This document shows positions 51,282 to 58,469 of a stretch of 58,469 nt of DNA, in pieces. A program made the position numbers and the translations under genes. Every line of letters starts with the position of its first letter. Within the stretch, counting starts at the first letter, position 1. The stretch is from NCBI GenBank assembly GCA_900318815.1, contig ONMA01000018.1, forward strand, positions 57,883 through 116,351, written 5' to 3'. The stretch is from an uncultured Prevotellaceae bacterium. Lineage in GTDB: Bacteria; Bacteroidota; Bacteroidia; Bacteroidales; Bacteroidaceae. The notes under the pieces were generated by a model. It made no database searches and had not been told where the DNA came from. It saw only the letters and a program-made list of their open reading frames with translations.

Positions 51282-51995
51282 ATGCAAATAACAAACAGGT
51301 ACGATTTCGGGGGTACGAAGGTACGGAGGTACGGAGGTACGAGGATAGACTTCTTGCGGAATATCAGTTGTGCAGACTATTCTCGTACCCCCGTACCCCC
51401 GTACCCTCGTACCCCAAAATTATCCTTCAGTTCCATCAGTAGAAATCTGCTGTGGCTAAGTTTGTCATTCATTTTTTACCATCTTTCACTGGGGTTTGCC
51501 ACGGCGCAAACCCAGAAGGGAATTGCCTCCTATTATTCCAAGAACGCAACGGGGACTCGCACGGCCAGCGGCCAGACGCTTCACCATGACAGTATGACGT
51601 GTGCCCACCGCACATTCCCCTTCGGCACCTACCTGAGGGTAACTAATCCTGCTTCCGACCGCTCGGTTATCGTGCGCGTCAACGACCGAGGGCCATACCT
51701 GCATGGACGCATCATCGACCTCTCATGGGGAGCCGCCCGCAAACTGGGTATCCTCTCGCAAGGCATCGCCTCGGTCATCGTCGAGCGTATTGGCTCAGCG
51801 GTCATTCCCCTCAAAGACACGTCGCAGGTGATACTGCCAGAATTAGGTCTTGCCACCCTGGCCTCCTATCAGGATGCAGTACCAGAATGGCAAGACACTG
51901 TCAATATTAATCACCGGCGGCTCAACAGAAAGATGGAGCAGACTGTTCGCAACTCCTGGATTGACATTATCCTGAACCGTCTCAGGAAGAAATAG
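51282..51995 (+). CDS. rlpA: RlpA-like septal ring lytic transglycosylase
   Basis: A 237-aa protein with a double-psi beta-barrel: GIASYYSKNATGTRTASGQ, LRVTNPASDRSVIVRVNDRG and RIIDLSWGAARKLGI, including the catalytic-type aspartate in VNDRGPY. A signal-like segment (LLWLSLSFIFYHLSLGFATAQ) is preceded by about 50 residues encoded by a long palindrome (51309-51415), so the true start may be a TTG at 51451 or the ATG at 51282. The enzyme would act on naked glycan strands at the septum. The C-terminal SPOR domain seen in some RlpA is absent. Confidence 0.8.
   Translation: MQITNRYDFGGTKVRRYGGTRIDFLRNISCADYSRTPVPPYPRTPKLSFSSISRNLLWLSLSFIFYHLSLGFATAQTQKGIASYYSKNATGTRTASGQTLHHDSMTCAHRTFPFGTYLRVTNPASDRSVIVRVNDRGPYLHGRIIDLSWGAARKLGILSQGIASVIVERIGSAVIPLKDTSQVILPELGLATLASYQDAVPEWQDTVNINHRRLNRKMEQTVRNSWIDIILNRLRKK
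51309..51415. repeat. Palindrome of GGTAC units at the 5' end of rlpA
   Basis: Left arm 51309-51344 consists of GTACGAAG/GTACGGAG units; right arm 51381-51415 is its complement with few mismatches. It lies between the first ATG and the signal-peptide coding part of rlpA. Confidence 0.85.
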
Positions 51996-52018
51996 GCTCT
52001 TCTTTCCCCTATCTTCCT

Positions 52019-54025
52019 TTATTTGCCCACCTTTGTTGCCCGCACGAAGTAGATAATCAAGAGGATGTAGGCAACGAGGGCGCAGACTTCGGAAAGCGAA
52101 TTGGCCAGCCAGGCATCGTCGACGAGGTTAATGCCGCCAAAGCGCAGCAGGGCACTGACCACCCCCATCAGGGCACCCCCCGCAATGAAGCCAGAGGCAA
52201 TGAGTGTACCGTGCTCTCCACGGGCATCATTAACAGCCTTCTGTGGCGAGCGGGTGGTGACATACCAGCTGACGGCACCTCCCACCAACAGCGGCAGGTT
52301 GAGCTGCAAGGGTATGAACATGCCCAAGGCAAAGGGCAGGGCAGGCACCTTGCACAGTGTGAGCACGATGGCGATGACAGCACCGATGGCATAGAGCAGC
52401 CAGGGAGCGCCCACACCGTTCATCAGCGGGTCGATGACAGCCGCCATAGCATTGGCCTGCGGGGCTGCCAACTGGCCCGAGGCGAAGCCGTAAGTCTCGT
52501 TGAGCAGCATCATCACGCCGCCCACGGTAGCCGCCGAGACCAGTGTGCCTAAGAACTTCCACGACTCTTGCTTACGCGGTGTGGTTCCTAACCAGTAGCC
52601 AATCTTCAGGTCGGTAATAAAGGCACCGGCCATCGAGAGGGCCGTACACACCACGCCACCCATGACCAGCGCAGCCACCATGCCGCTCGTTCCGCGCAGA
52701 CCCACGGCCACCATGACCACCGAGGCTAAGATGAGCGTCATAAGCGTCATGCCGCTCACGGGGTTCGAGCCAACAATAGCGATGGCATTGGCCGCCACGG
52801 TGGTGAAGAGGAAGGCGATGACCGCCGTGAGCACAATGGCCACCAAGGCAAAAAGCATATTGCCGTCCATCACTCCCAACCAGAAAAAGAGGAAGGTAAC
52901 AAGTATCGTCACAATCGAAGCAACGGCAATGAACTTGAAGGGCAAGTCCTCTTCAGTACGCTTGCAGGCCTCGCCTACTCGTCTTTCGGAGGTTGAATGG
53001 GGAGCCACCAATCGCGATACGCTCGTCTTGATAATCCCCCACGACTTGACAATGCCGATGATGCCGGCCATGGCAATGGCACCAATGCCGATAGACTTGC
53101 CATAGTTGGTAAAAATCTGCTCGGGCGACATGTCGGCTACCGTCATCGTAATCGACGGGTTCCAAGTGTTGAGCACGTCGCCGCCCCAGACGATGGCCAT
53201 TCCCGGCACCACTAACCACCAGATGGCCACAGAGCCGAGGCAGATAATGAGTGCGTACTTGAAACCGATGATATAGCCCAGTCCCAAGACGGCAGCACCT
53301 GTGTTAATCTTAAACACCAGTTTGGCCTGGTCGGCCAGTTGCTCGCCCCATCCCACGACACGCGAGGTGAAGTTCTCATTCCACCAGCCCAACGTGGCCA
53401 CGATGAAGTCATAGAGACCGCCTACCAGTCCGGCTGTCAGCAGGATGCCAGCACCGCCGGCTCCCTCGGAGGCTGAATGGGAGGCATTCCTGATTCCACT
53501 CACCAGCACCTGCGTGGTGGCCGTGGCCTCGGGGAAGGGGTACTTGCCGTGCATATCGCTGACAAAATACTTGCGGAACGGGATAAGGAACAGGATGCCG
53601 ATGATGCCACCCAAGAGCGAGGAGATGAAGATCTTGATAAACGAGGCCGACATCTCCGGGTACTTGGCCTGCAGGATATAGATGGCGGGCAGCGTGAAGA
53701 TGGCACCGGCCACCACGGCACCGGAACAGGCACCGATGGACTGGATGATGACGTTCTCGCCCAGTGCCTTCGAGCGCTTCGTAGCCGTCGACACACCCAC
53801 GGCAATGATGGCTATGGGAATGGCGGCCTCGAACACCTGGCCCACCTTCAGTCCTAAATAGGCGGCAGCAGCCGAAAACAGCATAGCCATGACCACACCC
53901 CACGTTACCGACCACGCATTCACCTCGGGGTACTGGCCATCAGGCACCATCAGTGGTTCGTATTTCTCTCCTTCTTTCAGTTCCCTGAACGCATTCTCGG
54001 GCAACTGGCTCTTCATTTCTTCCAT
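52019..54025 (-). CDS. OPT-family oligopeptide transporter
   Basis: A 668-aa membrane protein with about 15 segments. It has WSVTWGVVMAMLFSAAAAYLGLKVGQVFEA, GKYPFPEATATTQVLVSG and NPVSGMTLMTL, the OPT pattern. OPT proteins take up oligopeptides or metal-siderophore complexes by proton symport, fitting the peptide-using genes elsewhere in the window. Two stretches (VAPHSTSERRVGEACKR and RNASHSASEGAGG) look like small in-frame insertions sharing a 20-nt motif. Confidence 0.88.
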   Translation of the reverse strand: MEEMKSQLPENAFRELKEGEKYEPLMVPDGQYPEVNAWSVTWGVVMAMLFSAAAAYLGLKVGQVFEAAIPIAIIAVGVSTATKRSKALGENVIIQSIGACSGAVVAGAIFTLPAIYILQAKYPEMSASFIKIFISSLLGGIIGILFLIPFRKYFVSDMHGKYPFPEATATTQVLVSGIRNASHSASEGAGGAGILLTAGLVGGLYDFIVATLGWWNENFTSRVVGWGEQLADQAKLVFKINTGAAVLGLGYIIGFKYALIICLGSVAIWWLVVPGMAIVWGGDVLNTWNPSITMTVADMSPEQIFTNYGKSIGIGAIAMAGIIGIVKSWGIIKTSVSRLVAPHSTSERRVGEACKRTEEDLPFKFIAVASIVTILVTFLFFWLGVMDGNMLFALVAIVLTAVIAFLFTTVAANAIAIVGSNPVSGMTLMTLILASVVMVAVGLRGTSGMVAALVMGGVVCTALSMAGAFITDLKIGYWLGTTPRKQESWKFLGTLVSAATVGGVMMLLNETYGFASGQLAAPQANAMAAVIDPLMNGVGAPWLLYAIGAVIAIVLTLCKVPALPFALGMFIPLQLNLPLLVGGAVSWYVTTRSPQKAVNDARGEHGTLIASGFIAGGALMGVVSALLRFGGINLVDDAWLANSLSEVCALVAYILLIIYFVRATKVGK
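52986..53005 (-). repeat. Insertion motif 1 in the OPT gene
   Basis: On the minus strand GCTCCCCATTCAACCTCCGA, 17 of 20 identical to 53466-53485, encoding APHSTSE. Confidence 0.6.
53466..53485 (-). repeat. Insertion motif 2 in the OPT gene
   Basis: On the minus strand GCCTCCCATTCAGCCTCCGA, encoding ASHSASE. Same motif as 52986-53005. Confidence 0.6.
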
Positions 54026-54049
54026 GACTTGACTATTTAAATAATTGTA

Positions 54050-55297
54050 TTATTCACAGGCAACAATGGTTTCCTTGATGCGTCGCAGTCCTTCCATCAT
54101 CTGACTACGCGGGCAGGCAATGTTGATACGGATGAAACCTTCACCGCCATACATCGTGCTGCTGTTCACCTGCACCTTGCCAATCCTGAGCAGCCGGTCG
54201 GCAAGGGCATCGCTGCTGAGTCCCGTAGGACGCACATCGACCCAGACGAGATAGGTTCCTTCGAGCGGCATCACCGTCAACTGGGGCAGTTCCTTAGCAA
54301 AGTAGTCGCAGAGGGCTTCATAGTTCTGGTAGATATACTCGCAAAGAGCATCGAGCCACTCCTCACTCTCGTTGTAGGCTGCCTGCAAGGCCACGATACC
54401 GAAGGGATTGACATCGCACACCTCATTGATGTTGATGGCACGATTAATCTTCTCGCGCCACTCGGGGCGGGCGCAGATGATATTGGCAATCTGCAGTCCG
54501 GCTGTGTTGAACGACTTGGATGGCGAGGTACACACAATGGCGTTCTCCATGTCGACGGTGCCGAAGGGAACGTAACGACGACCGCGATAGCAAAGCTCGT
54601 TGTGTATCTCATCGGAGACAACGATGACGTTGTTCTTCCTGCATATCTCAGCCACGCGCTCCAGCTCCTCGCGCGTCCAGACACGCCCCACGGGGTTGTG
54701 GGGGTTGCAGAGGATGAGCAGCTTGGCGCGAGGGTCATGGGCCTTCGCCTCTAAGTCGGCGAAGTCCATCGTGTAGCGGCTCAGCGAGGCAGTTTCTCCG
54801 TCTCCTTCCCGTGTGTTCCCTTCCTGTGTGTTGCCCTCCTGCGCGTTCCCTTCCCGTGCGTTCCCTTCCTGTGGGTTGCGACTGTGTCGCAACATACTGC
54901 CCAGCACCTCGCAGCCGTTATTGCGCACAGAGGAGAAGAAGCAGTTATAGACGGGTGTCTGCAGGATGACCTTGTCGCCAGGCTCGGTGAAGGCCTTGAC
55001 GATGACACTGAGCGCAGGCACCACGCCTGTGGTGTACTGAATCCACTCACGCTCAATATGCCACTGATGCCGTCGGCTGAACCAACTGACGACTGCCTCA
55101 TAGTAGCTATCAGGCACCAGCGAGTAGCCAAACACGCCATGCTCCACACGGCGACGCAAGGCCTCGATAATGGCTGGTGCCGTCGGGAAGTCCATGTCGG
55201 CCACCCACATGGGGATAATGCCTTCCTCCGCTTCCTCGTCCCACTTATAGCAGCCACTGCCACGGCGGTGTACAATCTTGTCGAAATCGTATTTCAT
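54050..55297 (-). CDS. MalY/PatB-family PLP aminotransferase (cystathionine beta-lyase-like)
   Basis: A 415-aa fold-type I PLP enzyme. IIPMWVADMDFPTAPAI starts the protein as in MalY/PatB, NPHNPVGRVW holds the cofactor-binding Asn, and the lysine lies in SPSKSFNTAGLQ. Members cleave C-S bonds of cystathionine or cysteine conjugates. Residues 142-166 (QEGNAREGNAQEGNTQEGNT plus five more) are a five-fold pentapeptide repeat encoded by 15-nt tandem units (54804-54878) and are foreign to the family. The start overlaps the DUF3737 gene by 4 nt. Confidence 0.88.
   Translation of the reverse strand: MKYDFDKIVHRRGSGCYKWDEEAEEGIIPMWVADMDFPTAPAIIEALRRRVEHGVFGYSLVPDSYYEAVVSWFSRRHQWHIEREWIQYTTGVVPALSVIVKAFTEPGDKVILQTPVYNCFFSSVRNNGCEVLGSMLRHSRNPQEGNAREGNAQEGNTQEGNTREGDGETASLSRYTMDFADLEAKAHDPRAKLLILCNPHNPVGRVWTREELERVAEICRKNNVIVVSDEIHNELCYRGRRYVPFGTVDMENAIVCTSPSKSFNTAGLQIANIICARPEWREKINRAININEVCDVNPFGIVALQAAYNESEEWLDALCEYIYQNYEALCDYFAKELPQLTVMPLEGTYLVWVDVRPTGLSSDALADRLLRIGKVQVNSSTMYGGEGFIRINIACPRSQMMEGLRRIKETIVACE
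54804..54878 (-). repeat. Five tandem 15-nt units inside the aminotransferase gene
   Basis: Units at 54804, 54819, 54834, 54849 and 54864, each like CCTTCCCGTGTGTTC on the plus strand. They encode the [QR]EGN[AT] repeat in frame. Confidence 0.92.
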
Positions 55298-56139
55298 GGC
55301 CGGGTCTCTATAATGCAGTTATTGGGTTGGCTGACATGCTCATCAATGGTAATGCTTCCGATGCTGTCGGCCACGACATGCCCGCTGATCGGGTTCTTGA
55401 TGTTCTCGATATGGCCACGGATGGATGCCTCGACGTTGCTGTATTCGAACACACGGTCGCAGGCTTGGTCGAAGGTGCAGTTCTCCAACACCAGTTGGTC
55501 GGCATAGCAGAGCAACTGCTCGCCAGCTAAGTGGCAGTTGACCAGTCGCACGTTCTTTGAGTGCCATGCCAGATACTCTCCGTCGAGAAGCGAGTCATAG
55601 ATAGTCACATTCTCGCACTCCCAGAACGAGTCCTTGGTCACGATATGGGCATTGTGCAGCTCCACGTTCTTGCAGTACTGGAACACATACTTCGAGTCGC
55701 TCTTCAATCCGTCGATTCGGATGTTGTCCGAGAACATGAAAGGATAGGTGCCGTCGTGCAGCTCCAGGTTGCGGGCCTCGACATTGCGACAACGCCAGAA
55801 GGTCTCGTCGGCATCGTTGATAGTGACGTTCTCCATGTAGAGGTCGCTCATCTCGCGGAACATCTTCGGGCCGTCGATGCGCGTGTTACGCATGTCTAAA
55901 TGGTCGCTGTACCACAGGGCCGAGCGTGCTCCCACGTCGAACTGGCAACGGTTAATCCTGAATCCATGCACGTGCCAGAAAGGATACTTACCCCAGAAGC
56001 GACAGTCCTCTGCTTCTATGTCCGAACACTCCTTGATGGCACTCTCGCCATCGCCAATAGTCACCTGCTCCAAGCGCAGGTGATACTTTGCAAAAAGAGG
56101 ACGTTCGCCCTCAAAATGCTGTTTGCTGATTGACTCCAT
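55294..56139 (-). CDS. DUF3737 right-handed beta-helix protein
   Basis: A 281-aa protein starting MESISKQHFEGERPLFAKY; the longer frame runs past a TACCTTTG promoter element at 56172-56165. Short repeats such as VTINDADETFWRCRNVEARN and NVTIYDSLLDGEYLAWHSKN mark a beta-helix. DUF3737 proteins are common in gut bacteria next to MalY-like enzymes, and their function is unknown. It is first in a two-gene operon with the aminotransferase. Confidence 0.85.
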   Translation of the reverse strand: MESISKQHFEGERPLFAKYHLRLEQVTIGDGESAIKECSDIEAEDCRFWGKYPFWHVHGFRINRCQFDVGARSALWYSDHLDMRNTRIDGPKMFREMSDLYMENVTINDADETFWRCRNVEARNLELHDGTYPFMFSDNIRIDGLKSDSKYVFQYCKNVELHNAHIVTKDSFWECENVTIYDSLLDGEYLAWHSKNVRLVNCHLAGEQLLCYADQLVLENCTFDQACDRVFEYSNVEASIRGHIENIKNPISGHVVADSIGSITIDEHVSQPNNCIIETRP

Positions 56140-56297
56140 TTCTCTCTGTTGTTGGTTGTAGACTGCAAAGGTACGAAAAAACGAGCGAGATGCAAAAGGA
56201 ATACTCGTTTTTCTTTTCATTTCCAAGTATCCTATAGACATAATTTCATGATGGGAAAAGTAACCGTAAAGAATGGTCCTGCTGTTTTTTATTAGAA

Positions 56298-56816
56298 CTA
56301 ATCTACCGAAAATCTTTTTAGGGATTTGTATCTCTTTGCCGTTGAGAGTCTGATTGTATCGGTAATTATCGGTTTCCCATTACACAAAATGAAATCAGAG
56401 GGAAGGATTTCAATGTAGCCCGTCTTTACTAATTTATACGGAACAACATCTCTCATTGACACACGAAGTACTTCTTTCCCGTTAATGCGAAGACGTCGTT
56501 CAAAAAAACTGATTAGTACATCATTTCGATATATTTTCACATGCAAGTTGGGAACTTCTTGATTGAAATACAATACTTTCAGAGAATCCAAATTGACGTA
56601 AAAGTCTCCGTCAAAATGGAAACTGATGTCATCCCGGTCAAGTGAATAACCTGACAATGTTACTGTACCGCTATCTCCTTGTAAAGTATAGCGAGGCTCG
56701 TCATTAAACAAGAACCGCACTCCTATGTCACAAGACGTAAGGATTGCCAACAACAAAGTGAAGACGGAAATTGTTTGTTTCCATGATTGGATGATCATCC
56801 GAACGTTGTGCTTCAT
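56298..56816 (-). CDS. Hypothetical lipoprotein
   Basis: A 172-aa protein from MKHNVRMIIQSWKQTIS; the open frame starts 7 codons earlier. A lipobox (LLAILTSC) ends the signal. The mature part is beta-rich (YTLQGDSGTVTLSGYSLD, then FHFDGDFYVNLD) and resembles no family that I can name. It follows the outer-membrane-like protein at 56863 on the same strand, 46 nt away, and may be co-expressed. Confidence 0.7.
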   Translation of the reverse strand: MKHNVRMIIQSWKQTISVFTLLLAILTSCDIGVRFLFNDEPRYTLQGDSGTVTLSGYSLDRDDISFHFDGDFYVNLDSLKVLYFNQEVPNLHVKIYRNDVLISFFERRLRINGKEVLRVSMRDVVPYKLVKTGYIEILPSDFILCNGKPIITDTIRLSTAKRYKSLKRFSVD

Positions 56817-56862
56817 TTTTTGCAATTTATAGAACACACCTTAATATCCATACTTAATATTT

Positions 56863-57864
56863 TCATATCCGGGTATTGAGACCGATTGTAAATACTCCCT
56901 CTTGACCATAGCCCCACTCCATGAAGAAGCGCACCCTGTTTCCCACCTCCATGCAGGCCGGCGAAAGCTGATAGGCCAACAGCCATCGCTTGTCATCGGG
57001 TGTCCTTGTCTGTTGCATGGCATCTCTAAATGAGCAGTACACATGGCGGTGCTGGAATCCCAGGGCAACCTTGGAGTAGAAACTCAGCGACCCACATTCC
57101 AGCCACTGCCGCTTGACTGCGGCCATCAGTGAGTGTGAGCGTACAAGCACATCGCACCAGCCGACAGGCTGCTGTTCGCTCATTTTATCGTATGGCTTGT
57201 AGCCGTATGCGTACTGATACGCTAACCCCACGCCCCATCGGCTGTTTAAATGATAATAGTAATGCAGTCCTAAGGACACGGGGCCAAAGTAGTTGCACTG
57301 GTCGCCTACCTCGCAGCCTAATTGATGCTCAAGAAAGGCTCCCGTCTTGTCCATACGACTTCTTCCCACACAGGACAGAAATCCGACGTTCGTTCCAATT
57401 TCATGATGAAAGAAATCTTTCTTATGTTTCTTCGGCTCCGGATAGCTATGTGCTGTCAGTATACGAGTGCCCAAAGTATCTTGTTCCTGTATAAAGAAAG
57501 TGTTGTAGCGTGGCTGAACGGCACTGTATGTCAGGCCGTCGACAAGCATTCCTATCAATCCCGGGCCAAGCAGATTGCCCCAGAACCACATATTCATCTT
57601 CGTGCCTGGCTTGACTGAAACTGAATGGGCAGAGTCCAAGGAAACGTTTATCGGATAGTCCAAGTGGCGGCGCGGCATCTCTATTTGCTGGGGCAAATCG
57701 ACACGTTCGTAAGTCAGTTCACCTGCTTGTATGGTCACGGGAGCATTCAGGCTACCATCTATGACAACCGTCGCCTTGCTACCTGTTATGATAGTTGCAC
57801 ATGACGAGAATAGCAATGTACAGCAACTTAATAAGAATACTTTTACTTTCATTATAGTTTTCAT
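56863..57864 (-). CDS. Outer-membrane lipoprotein-like protein with beta-barrel-like C terminus
   Basis: A 333-aa protein with a lipoprotein signal (VFLLSCCTLLFSSC) followed by ATIITGSKATVVIDGS, a start common to small periplasmic lipoproteins. The C-terminal half has alternating aromatic strands (VSLGLHYYYHLNSRWGVGLA, then FFMEWGYGQEGVFTIGLNTR) that suggest a small beta-barrel. I do not recognise the family. It is upstream of the 56298 lipoprotein gene. Confidence 0.7.
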   Translation of the reverse strand: MKTIMKVKVFLLSCCTLLFSSCATIITGSKATVVIDGSLNAPVTIQAGELTYERVDLPQQIEMPRRHLDYPINVSLDSAHSVSVKPGTKMNMWFWGNLLGPGLIGMLVDGLTYSAVQPRYNTFFIQEQDTLGTRILTAHSYPEPKKHKKDFFHHEIGTNVGFLSCVGRSRMDKTGAFLEHQLGCEVGDQCNYFGPVSLGLHYYYHLNSRWGVGLAYQYAYGYKPYDKMSEQQPVGWCDVLVRSHSLMAAVKRQWLECGSLSFYSKVALGFQHRHVYCSFRDAMQQTRTPDDKRWLLAYQLSPACMEVGNRVRFFMEWGYGQEGVFTIGLNTRI

Positions 57865-57885
57865 TTTTAAGGACTTTACTCAATA

Positions 57886-57977
57886 CCCGTTCAGTCGGTT
57901 CAGAAACCCGTTCAGTCGGATTTCTTCGCTCGGCTCTGCCGCTTGCTACTGCAAGAATCCGACTGCTTCGAGTATCA
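57886..57977. repeat. Palindromic intergenic repeat, second copy
   Basis: Inverted relative to 33961-34055, sharing CAGTCGGATTTC, the GCTTGCTAC core and GCTTCGAGTAT. It fills the gap between two minus-strand genes. Confidence 0.85.
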
Positions 57978-58006
57978 GCATTTCTAATGCGAAACAAAAA
58001 TAATTA

Positions 58007-58469
58007 TCACTTCGCCTGCACCTTCTTTCCGTTCTTGATATATAGTCCATGCTGGGGCTTGCCGGTGAGGCGACGGCCCTGCAGGTCGTAGTAAAGAGGT
58101 TCTTGGTCTGATTCTACTGCCAGCGTGGTAATGCCATTAGTATAGTCTTCCAGGGAAAGCACAGTACCCAGGAACACACTTTTGAACTTTGACACCTCTG
58201 AAGCCTGGACATAGATGACCGTTGACTCACTCATGAAATAGAATGTGTCATCGCGCAGCCCCTCTGGGAAGGTTCCCCTGATGAGGATCATGTCAAGAGG
58301 AGTCCAGCGGAATACGCCTTCTCCAAAGCTTGCCACGCTCTCTGGTATGTCGAGAAACCGCAAGTTGTCACAGTTCTCGAAAGTGTAGGCAGCTATATGC
58401 CGTATGTTCTTTGAAAGTTTTACAGCATTCAGGTTTCTACAGCCAGAGAAAGTGCCAGCTGATATGAAC
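58007..58469 (-). CDS. BspA-type leucine-rich repeat surface protein (C-terminal part)
   Basis: The gene runs off the right edge, so only the last about 153 codons are visible. LRR_5/BspA units are clear (GTFSGCRNLNAVKLSKNIRH, YTFENCDNLRFLDIPESV). The protein ends with YYDLQGRRLTGKPQHGLYIK plus NGKKVQAK, a tail common to exported proteins of Prevotella and probably a sorting signal. BspA-like proteins mediate adhesion in oral and gut Bacteroidetes. The start and signal peptide lie outside the window. Confidence 0.85.
   Translation of the reverse strand, partial: FISAGTFSGCRNLNAVKLSKNIRHIAAYTFENCDNLRFLDIPESVASFGEGVFRWTPLDMILIRGTFPEGLRDDTFYFMSESTVIYVQASEVSKFKSVFLGTVLSLEDYTNGITTLAVESDQEPLYYDLQGRRLTGKPQHGLYIKNGKKVQAK

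Overview
The window reads as chromosome of a Bacteroidales bacterium, most likely Prevotella or a close relative. The evidence is the promoter grammar (TTTG, about 19-20 nt, then TAnnTTTG) in front of many genes, the near absence of strong Shine-Dalgarno sites, and the family content: an S46 dipeptidyl-peptidase, a lipoprotein serpin, a BspA-type leucine-rich repeat protein, a fused SpmA/SpmB protein and tandem Rpn-type nucleases. I could not run any search, so names rest on motifs, gene order and recalled family features.

Positions 1-14,000 are a visibly AT-rich defence island. After an IS remnant and two decayed genes (a frameshifted WYL regulator and a DUF1016 nuclease with an internal deletion) comes a complete type III-A CRISPR effector operon: cas6, an HD-less cas10 with intact GGDD, csm2, csm3, csm4 and a csm5 with a long C-terminal extension. 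It is followed by a CARF-HEPN ribonuclease of the Csx1/Csm6 kind and a small Rossmann-like gene that may be a ring nuclease. A 16-repeat array follows behind a clear leader promoter. No cas1 or cas2 is present, and 10 of the 16 repeats are mutated even next to the leader. Immediately downstream is a Septu-like pair (PtuA ATPase, PtuB HNH) and an intact WYL regulator. The expected logic is that RNA recognition by Csm makes Cas10 synthesise cyclic oligoadenylate, the CARF-HEPN protein then degrades RNA, and the small gene may switch the signal off.

Positions 14,000-20,400 are a transition zone: two tandem paralogues of unknown function, a PIF1-like helicase with a repeat-rich C-terminal half, an AlbA_2/Schlafen-type ATP-binding protein and an ORF6N protein. 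They are separated by duplicated scraps, including three copies of one promoter, a 45-nt copy of a helicase segment and the start of a transposase gene.

Positions 20,300 to the end are GC-richer core genome: a nucleoside-recognition membrane protein, a flippase, DPP7-type S46 peptidase, an aspartic protease, TrhP, a LOG-family protein, two Rpn proteins around a DEAD-box helicase, a serpin, an esterase, ptb-buk, recO, tRNA-Glu, rpsT, ispG-purE, a PAP2 protein, rpoN, a MATE exporter, a REC/PEP-binding fusion, gdhA, rlpA, an OPT transporter, a MalY-type aminotransferase, DUF3737, two lipoproteins and the end of a BspA-like protein.

The most unusual property of the core half is its load of palindromic and low-complexity elements. 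Several families occupy intergenic DNA (especially the 1.17 kb between buk and recO), and similar elements sit in frame inside conserved genes (ispG, the REC/PEP-binding gene, malY-like, MATE, OPT and the start of rlpA), much like the Rickettsia palindromic elements.
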